NCBI GenBank assembly: GCA_964463485.1
Contig: CAYXDO010000008.1
Location: 61,174-125,173 of the forward strand
DNA from: CAYXDO01 sp964463485
Lineage (GTDB): Bacteria; Myxococcota; Kuafuiibacteriia; Kuafuiibacteriales; Kuafuiibacteriaceae
DNA: 64,000 bases
Reading direction: 5' to 3'
Below are positions 50,502 to 58,788 of this stretch, in pieces; positions within the stretch are counted from its first letter, which is position 1, and each line of letters begins with the position of its first letter. The position numbers and the translations under genes were made by a program. The notes under the pieces are model-generated. The model ran no database searches. It had not been told where the DNA came from and saw only the letters and a list, made by a program, of their open reading frames with translations.

Positions 50502-51952
50502 GGGCGAGGATCCTCGGACTGCTGCTCGTGGCCTGCGCCGACAAGAAGATCGTCGAGGTGCAGCTGCCCGACGCACCGGCCTTCCTCGTGTCGGTGGAGT
50601 CTTCGGCTGGGCTGTCGGTGGTGGCCGGAGAGCCGATGTCCGCCGACCTGGCACTCTCACTGCTCACGGTCCCTGAGTTCGACGACGAGGCCGTCGTGCT
50701 CACTCACTTCGCCCTCCCCTCGCTCCCGAGCTCCCTCGAGCCAGGTAGAGTGCGACATTCGAGCGACGCCCACGCCGTCCCGCTCGCAACGGGCGCGACA
50801 CGGGTCGAGCAGCTCCAGATCGTCGATCACGAGCCGGGCTCGTGGATCGAAGCCACCTCTCCGTCGTCCGCCGTAATGTCGTTTCGTTACGCGCGACCGG
50901 TGGCTCCGCTGTGTGAACAGCTCGAACGGGCGACCTCGACGTCGATCCCGCTCGGATTCGACGGTCGTGTCACCTTCGCGTATTCTTGGGACTCGACCTC
51001 GGTCCTGACGATCACGAGCGCCTCGCTCCCTACTCCTCTTGGGGAGAGTGACCGAGTGTCACGAGTCGAAGGGACTCGAGTCACCGACCTCCACGTTCGG
51101 TTGAAGACGCCGCGGACCTGTCGAGCTGGGTCCACGAGCTACGCTCGCGAGGTCGGCTTCATGGTCCGCGCCGGAGACCAGGTCGTCGCCGCCGCGAACC
51201 CATGCGGAGGCGAAGAGGGCCCGAGTGAGATCCTCGAAGGAGACTTCGAGGAAGGCTTCACGACCAAGAGCTCCACGGGCTCGGTGTGGCTCGTCGCCGA
51301 TGACAGGGGCGCTGTTTACGGGCTCGATCACGCGGGGCAGCTCTTTCGCTATGGCGCCGAAACGGAGCTGCTCGCGGACGGGCTCGGTGACTGCACGGTC
51401 GGACCCACGCTCTTCTGCCCACGAGACGACGGTCAACCGTGTTGTCGAGGTGCGTTGCTTTGGTCGAACGAACAGCTGAACGAACAGCTGAACGAACAGC
51501 TGATCGGCCTCGACGCGGACGGTCTCGGGGCGTTCAGGCTCAGCCGCGATGGCACGCTCGAGCGGTGGTCGTTCGACGAGCTAGGCGGGGCGGCTGTCGT
51601 CGTCGACCTTCCCGAGGAGGGGCCGGTGGTGTTGATGAGTCGCGAGCCCTTCTATGTGACCAAGCCGATGCGTTTGCTCGACGGAGGAAGAGTAGCTCCC
51701 CTCGGCTCGGTGCCCGAAATCCGCGAGCCCATCACCGCCGCCCGCGTGGGCGACGGCTTCGTCTTCTCCGGCACGTCCGCCTACCTGGCGGCCTACGTGC
51801 CCGGCTATGGCTACTGCGAGACGCTCACGGGTCGGCTGGGGTTCACGATCGCCCGCTCGATCGTGGTCGCGGGATCCGAGCTGTACGTCATCGGAAGCGA
51901 GGCAGCGACCAGCGACGGAAGTGCGCGAACCCTCCGACTCACCCTGCACTGA
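50498..51952 (+). CDS. Unrecognised lipoprotein
   Basis: A 484-residue protein with a short signal and lipobox LVAC (Cys13) right after a hydrophobic stretch, so it should be lipidated and exported. The rest is mostly beta-strand in character with several Cys (for example CTVGPTLFC and QPCCRGALLW) and a beta-propeller-like run of repeats in the C-terminal half (GSVWLVADDRGAVYGLD; GAFRLSRDGTLERWSFD). A 12-bp perfect triplication makes NEQL three times at ~323-334. It is coupled to the kinase gene by ATGA, which hints that the two are linked functionally. Confidence 0.75.
   Translation: MRARILGLLLVACADKKIVEVQLPDAPAFLVSVESSAGLSVVAGEPMSADLALSLLTVPEFDDEAVVLTHFALPSLPSSLEPGRVRHSSDAHAVPLATGATRVEQLQIVDHEPGSWIEATSPSSAVMSFRYARPVAPLCEQLERATSTSIPLGFDGRVTFAYSWDSTSVLTITSASLPTPLGESDRVSRVEGTRVTDLHVRLKTPRTCRAGSTSYAREVGFMVRAGDQVVAAANPCGGEEGPSEILEGDFEEGFTTKSSTGSVWLVADDRGAVYGLDHAGQLFRYGAETELLADGLGDCTVGPTLFCPRDDGQPCCRGALLWSNEQLNEQLNEQLIGLDADGLGAFRLSRDGTLERWSFDELGGAAVVVDLPEEGPVVLMSREPFYVTKPMRLLDGGRVAPLGSVPEIREPITAARVGDGFVFSGTSAYLAAYVPGYGYCETLTGRLGFTIARSIVVAGSELYVIGSEAATSDGSARTLRLTLH
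51467..51502. repeat. Perfect 12-bp triplication in the lipoprotein gene
   Basis: AACGAACAGCTG occurs three times head to tail (51467-51478, 51479-51490, 51491-51502), encoding NEQL repeated in frame. It is a slippage-prone site. Confidence 0.93.
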
Positions 51953-52002
51953 GCCATCGGCCAGCAATGACGAGCCATTTTGCTCGCGATCGGCTATGGT
52001 GA

Positions 52003-53352
52003 ATGTGCGCGGATTCAGTAGGGAGCCACACGTTGGGACGCATATCGAACCTTCCACCTCGCAGCCCAGTCGCTCGAACGACGGCCGCGTCGGCGCCTGC
52101 CGCAGAGCCTTCGCTCGAGGTGCCCTTTCCCGACGCGCTTCCGCGAAAGCACGGCGCGGCGAGCAAGGGTCACGCCGCGTTTTGGATCGGCACCGCTGCG
52201 ATCGGCGTAGCTTCGGTCGGCGCCATCCTTGGCTCGATAGGAGGCTCTCCGATCACCACCACGCCCGTGACCGGCGTCGACTTGTCTTCGATGGTTCACG
52301 GCACCGAGGTCAACGCGTTCGAGCAGGGGCTCGCCAAAGCGTTCGACGTGCTCGGACCGATCGGGCTCGACCGCGACCATGCGCTGCAAGCGATGGAGCG
52401 AATCAGCGTCTCCGTCGCGCTGCCGGACGGAGTGAAGGCTCGTGTCAACGACGACGTCTCGCTCTCGCTCTCGCCCAATGCGCGGGTCTACGCCTCGATC
52501 GACGCTTACGGCATCACGATCTCGGCGAGCCCAGGGCTCGATCGGGTCGTGGATTTCGGCCTCGATACTCACATCCGCTCGATTCGTTACGATTTCTCGG
52601 ACGCGACATTCTCGGCGGACGCGGAGGGACTTGGTCCAGACTCTTGGCACCGAAACGGTGTGAACGAGTCCATCACCAAACGCTTCGGGCCCAAGCTTCC
52701 CGTGGAGATGAGAGAGGCAGGGTACGATCCGAAGCAGGATCCGAAGCTCGCCGAGCATCTCCAGCAAATCATCGACATGCTCCGGCCCCCTTCGGCGGGC
52801 ACTCATGCCAAGGGCCCGCTTTCACCGCGCGTCGACCTCAGCTTCCGGATCCCCGAAGACAAGAAGACCGCGTTCGACGGGGGCAAGACTTTCGTCAGCG
52901 TCAAGGGCGGCACGATGGTCGACGTATCTGCGCGCTTCGAAGGGTCGCTTCGGGACCCCACGCTCGGGTCTCTCGACCTTCGGTTTCGCGGTGATCCGAT
53001 GGTGATCAGCGAGAGCGGAAACAGGGACGCGCTCAAGCGAATGGACCTGCGCGCGTTGACGATCAAACCAGGCCCGCAAATCACGCTGGACTACGAGCTT
53101 GGACCGGAGGGGTTGATCGACGGCCTCAAGGCGCTCTTGGTGCTCACGGCCACGGTCGCCGATCCGAGCGCAGCCGCCCACCTGACGAACGGCTCGATGC
53201 AACCGACGAAGCTCGAGGGGGCGAGAGCGGACATCGCGAAGAAGGTCGACGGCACCATCGAGCCTGGTCTGGCGAAGCTCATTCGGGAGCACGACGGCGC
53301 CGTTCCGGGCGTCTCGCTGATGAAAGTCTTTGGCGTGCCTCCGGGAGAGTGA
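52003..53352 (+). CDS. Unrecognised membrane-anchored protein
   Basis: A 449-residue protein. An N-terminal polar, Ala/Pro-rich segment (1-55) leads to one hydrophobic helix (HAAFWIGTAAIGVASVGAIL, about 57-80), then a ~370-residue beta-rich domain without recognised motifs (VSVALPDGVKARVNDDVSLSL; VDLSFRIPEDKKTAF). The topology suggests a single-span protein with its large domain outside the cytoplasm. A hairpin pair follows its stop at 53359-53416. It is preceded by a 50-base gap from the lipoprotein gene on the same strand. Confidence 0.7.
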   Translation: MCADSVGSHTLGRISNLPPRSPVARTTAASAPAAEPSLEVPFPDALPRKHGAASKGHAAFWIGTAAIGVASVGAILGSIGGSPITTTPVTGVDLSSMVHGTEVNAFEQGLAKAFDVLGPIGLDRDHALQAMERISVSVALPDGVKARVNDDVSLSLSPNARVYASIDAYGITISASPGLDRVVDFGLDTHIRSIRYDFSDATFSADAEGLGPDSWHRNGVNESITKRFGPKLPVEMREAGYDPKQDPKLAEHLQQIIDMLRPPSAGTHAKGPLSPRVDLSFRIPEDKKTAFDGGKTFVSVKGGTMVDVSARFEGSLRDPTLGSLDLRFRGDPMVISESGNRDALKRMDLRALTIKPGPQITLDYELGPEGLIDGLKALLVLTATVADPSAAAHLTNGSMQPTKLEGARADIAKKVDGTIEPGLAKLIREHDGAVPGVSLMKVFGVPPGE

Positions 53353-53358
53353 AGTCAA

Positions 53359-53416
53359 CCGGAACCCATTCCGGCAGGAGCGTACGCCGAGTCTCCGGTG
53401 CCGAATTCGGTCACCG
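53359..53416. terminator. Hairpin pair after the membrane-anchored protein gene
   Basis: CCGGAA-CCCA-TTCCGG (53359-53374, 6-bp stem) lies 7 bases after the stop. A longer interrupted palindrome centred on GAATTC (53394-53416) follows. No T-tract is seen, so this is at best a factor-dependent or weak terminator. Confidence 0.45.
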
Positions 53417-53545
53417 AGCGCACGCTCATCGATGCGCGCCGACAAAAGGCTGGCAGGACGAAAGCCCCCTCCGGGCTGTTGATTCGAAGTCGGCTCTCCC
53501 CTAGATTCCGCGCCGCATCGAGTTCGATGCGAAATTGGAGGGACA

Positions 53546-55741
53546 ATGATTTTGAAAAGAAAGTGCGCATCAGCAGCGGCCGCGCTGTGTACGATTTGCG
53601 CGAGCGCGGCCCAGGCGCAGCTCGCGGTTACGACGGTTCAGGACAGTGGCCTGACCCCTAACGAGCTGTTCCAGCAGCTCGCAGGCGCGGGCTCGGGCGT
53701 TTCCAACGTCAACTGCACGCTGGTGGGTTCCGGAGTCAGCGCTGGAACCTTCACGGGAGGCTCGGTCTTCGGAATCGACAATGGCGTGAGCCTCAGCTCG
53801 GGCAGCATCGCGAACGCGCTCGGCCCGAACGTGAGCGACAGCAATGGCCTGAACAACGGCCTGGGGGGCGACCCAGACCTTCAGTCGCTCATTCCGGCCT
53901 TCACCGTCTTCGACGCGACGGTGCTCGAGTGCACCTTCGCCTGCCCGGCGGGTGCCCAGCTGGTGTCGTTCCAGTACGTGTTCGGGTCCGACGAATACAA
54001 CGAGTTCGCCAACACGAACTTCAACGACGTGTTCGGTTGGTTCTTCAACGGGGCGAACATTGCCGTACTCCCGGACGGCGTTACGCCGGTGAGTATCAAC
54101 AACGTCAACGGCGGCAACCCGGCGGAGTGCTTCGACACGCTCGACAACGACGCCGACGGAGCCGCGGACGCCCTCGATACGGACTGCACGGCCTCCGGAG
54201 ACAACATCGTCGGCGAAGGTCGAAACAACCCCGCCTTCTACCTCAACAACGACTGCTCGGACCCTGACGGGCTGCCGGCCTGCTCGCTGCCCACCGAGGT
54301 CGACGGCATGACCACCGTGCTCGCCGCCCAAGGCAACGTGGTGAGCGGCTCGAACACCATCAAGCTCGCCATCGGCGACGCTGGCGACTCGGTCTACGAC
54401 TCTTGGGTCTTCATCAGCGGCGGGTCCTTCTCGTGCGCGGGCATCGCGTGCGGCAACGGCGTCGTCGACGCCGGTGAGCAGTGCGACGACGGCAACGCGA
54501 GCGACGCCGACGCTTGCAGCACCCTCTGCCTCCTGACGACTTGCGGCGATGGAATCACGCAGGTACCCAACGGCAACGGCACCGACGAACAATGCGACGA
54601 CGGCAACGGCGTCGACGGCGACGGGTGCAACAACGATTGCACCATCACCCCCGTCTGCGGCGACGGAATCATCAATCAGCTGAGCGAGGCTTGCGATGGT
54701 GCCAGCGACGCCGAGTGCCCAGGACTCTGCCAGCCCGACTGCACCTGCGCCGTAGCCCCCGGAGTCTGCGGCGACAACTCAGTCAACCAACCCGGCGAAA
54801 CCTGCGACGGCACCGATGACGCGGCCTGCCCAGGACTCTGCCAAATCGACTGCACCTGCCCCGCTCCCCCCGCGGTCTGCGGCGACAACGCCGTCAATCA
54901 GCCCGGCGAAACCTGCGACGGCACCGATGACGCGGCCTGCCCAGGACTCTGCCAAATCGACTGCACCTGCGCCGTGGCCCCCGTCTGCGGCGACGGACTC
55001 ATCAATCAGCCCGGCGAAGTCTGCGACGGCGGCAGCGACGCCGCTTGCCCCGGCCAGTGCCAAGCCGACTGCACGTGCCCCCCGCCACCACCCGTCTGCG
55101 GTGACAACTCAGTCAATCAACTGAGCGAAGAGTGCGACGGAACCGACGACAGCGCCTGCCCCGGACTCTGCCAGCTCGACTGCACGTGCTCCGCGAACCC
55201 CTGCCCGCCCGGATACAATCCGATCTTCGGAACCGTCACCGCGGACCTGATTTTCGGAACCTCCGGCAACGACTGCATCTACGGCTACGAAGGAGACGAC
55301 ACCATCTACGGTGAAGGCGGCGACGACTTGATCTACGGTGGCTTCGGAAACGACACCATCTACGGCAACGGCGGCGTCGACTCCATCTACGGCGAAGGCG
55401 GCAAGGACTTGATCAAAGGTGGCAAGGGCGATGACCTGATCTCCGGCGGCCCGGGCAACGACAACCTCTCCGGAGACACCGGCAACGACACCGTCCACGG
55501 CGATGAGCACGACGACGTGATCTACGGAAATGCCGGCAACGACTCGCTCTTCGGCGACGACGGCAACGACCGCATTTACGGCGCCTCGGGCGACGACACC
55601 TGCTCCGGCGGCGCGGGCGACGACAAAGTCCACGGCGGCGCCGACAACGACTCGCTCGATGGCAACAGCGGCACCAACGGCCTCAACGGCGGCGACGGCG
55701 TCGACGCCTGCGTGAACGGCGTCGCGAGCTTGTGCGAGTAG
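53546..55741 (+). CDS. Secreted choice-of-anchor L / Cys-rich repeat / RTX protein
   Basis: ATG at 53546 after GGAGGG, 731 residues. A signal peptide ends near AAQAQ. Residues ~30-290 match the choice-of-anchor L pattern (QYVFGSDEYNEFANTNFNDVFGWFF, split here). Then come seven or so Cys-rich units with CGDNSVNQPGETCDG and CDDGNGVDGDGCN cores (Myxococcus Cys-rich/DUF4215-type), and last a calcium-binding RTX block of nonapeptides such as GDDTIYGEG and GNDTIYGNG. RTX repeats bind Ca2+ and fold outside the cell. The protein ends without a MYXO-CTERM anchor. No type I exporter is nearby. Confidence 0.88.
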   Translation: MILKRKCASAAAALCTICASAAQAQLAVTTVQDSGLTPNELFQQLAGAGSGVSNVNCTLVGSGVSAGTFTGGSVFGIDNGVSLSSGSIANALGPNVSDSNGLNNGLGGDPDLQSLIPAFTVFDATVLECTFACPAGAQLVSFQYVFGSDEYNEFANTNFNDVFGWFFNGANIAVLPDGVTPVSINNVNGGNPAECFDTLDNDADGAADALDTDCTASGDNIVGEGRNNPAFYLNNDCSDPDGLPACSLPTEVDGMTTVLAAQGNVVSGSNTIKLAIGDAGDSVYDSWVFISGGSFSCAGIACGNGVVDAGEQCDDGNASDADACSTLCLLTTCGDGITQVPNGNGTDEQCDDGNGVDGDGCNNDCTITPVCGDGIINQLSEACDGASDAECPGLCQPDCTCAVAPGVCGDNSVNQPGETCDGTDDAACPGLCQIDCTCPAPPAVCGDNAVNQPGETCDGTDDAACPGLCQIDCTCAVAPVCGDGLINQPGEVCDGGSDAACPGQCQADCTCPPPPPVCGDNSVNQLSEECDGTDDSACPGLCQLDCTCSANPCPPGYNPIFGTVTADLIFGTSGNDCIYGYEGDDTIYGEGGDDLIYGGFGNDTIYGNGGVDSIYGEGGKDLIKGGKGDDLISGGPGNDNLSGDTGNDTVHGDEHDDVIYGNAGNDSLFGDDGNDRIYGASGDDTCSGGAGDDKVHGGADNDSLDGNSGTNGLNGGDGVDACVNGVASLCE

Positions 55742-55774
55742 CCCTCCCTAATCCTGCCTAATCCTGAGGATCAG

Positions 55775-55970
55775 GATCGGGCACGGGCACGGGCACGGGC
55801 ACGGGCACGACGGTCCGCGCCTCCGCGCCACGCGCGAACAACACCTCAGGAACCCAAGCCGCCTCTCGATGAGTGTGACCCTAGCTCGCTAGCCAGCCAC
55901 TAGCGTCGAAATTCGGCCCGGCTCCCCGTGGACTTCGTGCCCGTGCCCGTGCCCGTGCCCGTGCCCGATC
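55775..55970. repeat. Perfect 34-bp inverted repeat of GGGCAC hexamers
   Basis: The left arm GATC(GGGCAC)x5 (55775-55808) and right arm (GTGCCC)x5GATC (55937-55970) are exact complements with a 128-base spacer that has no gene. A small hairpin TCCTGA-GGA-TCAGGA (55762-55776) adjoins the left arm. It lies between the convergent ends of the RTX and pabBA genes, where it could end transcription from both sides or form a cruciform. It is the same kind of structure as the one at 4315-4383. Confidence 0.93.
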
Positions 55971-55982
55971 CTCTTCCTGCTC

Positions 55983-56042
55983 ATTCCCGGCTATTCCTGC
56001 TTATTCCCGGCTATTCCCGGCTATTCCTGCTTATTCCCACCT
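55983..56042. repeat. 10-bp tandem array at the 3' end of pabBA
   Basis: Six head-to-tail copies of ATTCC(C/T)G(G/C)(C/T)T-like 10-mers (55983-56042) cover the stop codon of the pabBA gene (56011-56013) and encode its last residues on the minus strand. Confidence 0.88.
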
Positions 56043-58158
56043 CCAAAAACCTCCTCACGATGAGCTCTCCCAAAGGAGTCCCCACGGACTCCGGGTGAAA
56101 TTGCACGCCCTGTACGGGTCGGTCTCGGTGCCTCAGACCCATCACGATCCCGTCCGAAGTCCAGGCCTCGAGCAGCAAGTGCTCGGGGAGGTCCGACACC
56201 ACCAGCGAGTGATATCTCATCGCTGAGAATGGGTTGGGCAAGCCCGAATAAATCCCCGATCCGACATGGTGAATGTCGCTCGTCTTTCCGTGTCTGGGTT
56301 GAGGCGCTCGAACCACCCTCGCGCCGAAGGCGTGCCCGATCGCTTGGAGCCCCAAACAAACACCGAGGATCGGCCCATCGAAGCGGCGGATCACTTCGAA
56401 ACTCACTCCGAGGCGGCCTGGGTCGTCGCCCCTGCCAGGGCCCGGCGACAAGATCACGTGAGTCGGATCGAGCGCGAGGATCTCGGAGTAACTCAGCTCG
56501 TCGCACCGTGCCACCCGCGGGAGGGCGCCGGTGAGTCGGCCCACGAGCTGAGCGAGATTGTAGGTGAACGAGTCGTAGTGATCGAGGATCAGCACCCTCG
56601 CGCCGCTCCGAATCGTCCCATTCGTTGGGTAAGTCTTCGCAGGGCGGGCTTGGACGGGGTTCCTCTCGGCCGGCGGTCCCGCTCGCCTCGGCTCGTCGAG
56701 CGCCGCGCCGAGCGCGAAGAGCGGTGCGCGGGCCTTGACCATAGACTCCTCATACTCATCGGACGGGTTCGAGTCGGCCACGACCGCGCCCCCTACGCCG
56801 AGACTCACCCGACGCCCCGCGCGAACGAGCGTACGAATGACGATCGAGAGCTGGAGGTTGCCTCGATCGTCGATGTAACCCAACGCACCCGAGTAGATAC
56901 CGCGCTCGACAGGCTCCAAGGTCTCGATGATCTTCATCGCCTCGATCTTCGGAGCGCCCGTCATCGATCCCCCTGGAAAGCAGGCCCGGATCAGCTCGAG
57001 ACCGTCCGCGTCAGGCCGCAGCCTTCCCGACACGGTCGACACGAGCTGAAAGACGGTCGGATGAGTCTCGACCACACAGAGCTCGGGGACTTCGACCGAG
57101 CCGGGCTGGCAGACCCGCCCGAGATCGTTGCGGACGAGGTCGACGATCATCACGTTCTCGGCGCGGTCTTTGATCGAGGTGCCCAGCTCGAGCTCGAGCT
57201 CGCGGTCCTCCTCTTTTGTGCGGCCTCTGGGCCGGGTTCCTTTGATGGGTCTACTGATTGCCACTCCATCCAAGCCGACCGACAAGAAGAGCTCTGGGGA
57301 CGCGGAGAGAGTCTCGAAGTCTCCAAAGCGAAGATAGGCGGCGTAGGGGGCAGCAGAGAGCTCCCTGAGCTTGGCGTAGACGCAGACCGCCGGCCCGTCC
57401 GCCGCGAAGCGCGAAGAGAGTTGCTGAGTCACGCAGACCTCGAACACGTCTCCCTCGAGGATCGCCTCCTTCACCCTGTCGACCATGAGCTCGTATGACT
57501 CGCGGGCGTGGGAGCTCTCGACGAGCGATCCGCTGCCGGGAGCGAGCTTGGTTCGGGGGCCCGAGATCGAGCTCAGGAAGTGCGCGGCGCGTCGTTCTGC
57601 GTCGGCCTCCGCTTCCTCGATCGAGCCTCCGCGGCCGATCACGGAGAGCCTCGTCGAACCCGTGGTTTCATCGCGAATGAAGATCGCGTCGTTGAAGACG
57701 AAGCGCAGGTCCGGAGGTCTGAGAGGTCTGACTTCTCGGGCGCGATCGAGGTCGGTGAGTCTTTCGAACGCTCTCCCGAGCTCGTAGCCGAGATAGCCGA
57801 TGGCGCCGGAGACGAGCTCACTCCCAGGAAAATCGGTGCGTCCCCGGAGCTCGAAGATGGCTCGAAGCACAGAGAGCGGATCGGTGACTTTCTCCCAACG
57901 GCGGCCGCCTCGCTCGACGACGACATGAGTCAGGTCGGGCCTCCCAAGCACCGGCTCGCGCGTGGCAGAGACCACGAGCTCGGCGCCGATCGTGAGGTAG
58001 GAGCAGCGACCGGGAGCGCGGGCGGAGTCGAGCAACGCGCATTCGACTGAGTTGGGGATCAGCGCGAGGAGCTCGTGGAGCGGGCCGACGGCGACCTCGA
58101 CCAGGCGATGGACGCGGTGCGCGGGAAGGGCCAAAAACCTGGCGAGGTCTGGGTCCAA
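56011..58158 (-). CDS. pabBA: Fused aminodeoxychorismate synthase PabB-PabA
   Basis: A 715-residue protein joining component I and glutamine amidotransferase. The chorismate-binding half (1-470) has PIKGTRPRG with Lys306; Lys here marks PabB (4-amino-4-deoxychorismate forming), whereas TrpE has Ala. The linker leads to a class I GATase domain (from ~527: VLILDHYDSFTYNLAQ) with the nucleophile Cys in GVCLGLQAIG and the His-Glu pair in QFHPES. Product: ADC for p-aminobenzoate and folate. No pabC-like lyase is adjacent. The last residues (GISRNSRE) are encoded by the 10-bp tandem array. Confidence 0.93.
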   Translation of the reverse strand: MDPDLARFLALPAHRVHRLVEVAVGPLHELLALIPNSVECALLDSARAPGRCSYLTIGAELVVSATREPVLGRPDLTHVVVERGGRRWEKVTDPLSVLRAIFELRGRTDFPGSELVSGAIGYLGYELGRAFERLTDLDRAREVRPLRPPDLRFVFNDAIFIRDETTGSTRLSVIGRGGSIEEAEADAERRAAHFLSSISGPRTKLAPGSGSLVESSHARESYELMVDRVKEAILEGDVFEVCVTQQLSSRFAADGPAVCVYAKLRELSAAPYAAYLRFGDFETLSASPELFLSVGLDGVAISRPIKGTRPRGRTKEEDRELELELGTSIKDRAENVMIVDLVRNDLGRVCQPGSVEVPELCVVETHPTVFQLVSTVSGRLRPDADGLELIRACFPGGSMTGAPKIEAMKIIETLEPVERGIYSGALGYIDDRGNLQLSIVIRTLVRAGRRVSLGVGGAVVADSNPSDEYEESMVKARAPLFALGAALDEPRRAGPPAERNPVQARPAKTYPTNGTIRSGARVLILDHYDSFTYNLAQLVGRLTGALPRVARCDELSYSEILALDPTHVILSPGPGRGDDPGRLGVSFEVIRRFDGPILGVCLGLQAIGHAFGARVVRAPQPRHGKTSDIHHVGSGIYSGLPNPFSAMRYHSLVVSDLPEHLLLEAWTSDGIVMGLRHRDRPVQGVQFHPESVGTPLGELIVRRFLEVGISRNSRE

Positions 58159-58215
58159 GCAGGAGTGTGTACCACGAGGCTCAGCGGTCGGACGAGCCAG
58201 TGAATCAGGCGTTGG

Positions 58216-58593
58216 TCAAGCCGCGGCGAGGACCGCGTCGCGCATACGCCGTTGGAGCGCGCGGGTCGCGATCACGGACTCTCGGATCAACTCCACGGCG
58301 AGGCGCACGTCGCGGATCCCGCGGAGCAAGACCGCGGCTCCGGTGGCGGTCGGGACGCCCAACCCAGAGGGTGTCGGTGGGATCCACAACCCAGAGATGT
58401 CGACTCTCACGGCCCCTTTCTTCGGCCGGCTTCGGATGTACAGGAGAGCTCGACCGTCACAATCGAGCCGTCGGTAGGGGGCTGGGCCCTCGGTCATGAC
58501 GATACCTTCTCGAATGCCGAGCGACTCGTCGAGGACGCGATCCACGAGCTCGTCTGCGAGTTTATCGAGCTCATGACTTCTGAAGTAACTCAT
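58216..58593 (-). CDS. Unrecognised 125-residue protein upstream of pabBA
   Basis: ATG at 58593 follows AAAGGAGGA (minus strand), a clear ribosome-binding site; the longer frame starting at 58653 is less likely. Features include a helical N-terminus (MSYFRSHELDKLADELVDRVL), a beta-hairpin-like middle and a C-terminal helix (IRESVIATRALQRRMRDAVL). No family or membrane segment is recognised. It is 57 bases before pabBA on the same strand and may share its transcript. Confidence 0.7.
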   Translation of the reverse strand: MSYFRSHELDKLADELVDRVLDESLGIREGIVMTEGPAPYRRLDCDGRALLYIRSRPKKGAVRVDISGLWIPPTPSGLGVPTATGAAVLLRGIRDVRLAVELIRESVIATRALQRRMRDAVLAAA

Positions 58594-58788
58594 GAAATCC
58601 TCCTTTGGGGGGCGGCTTCGCCGCAGTTCGGAAGCCAACGGAGCAGTTTTCATGCCGACACACCCACATGTACGGGCAAGGTATGCAGACCTGCGCGTCC
58701 GAAAAGCGCCGAACTTCGTCCGAATTTCGGACGAACGCAGGCCGGCGGTTTCGTGGCTCCTCGATCCGGTTCGGAGTACAGAGGCCCG

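Noticed and set aside
56011..58158. Anthranilate synthase (TrpE-TrpG fusion)
   Set aside because: The motif PIKGTRPRG has Lys where TrpE has Ala, which indicates aminodeoxychorismate synthase.
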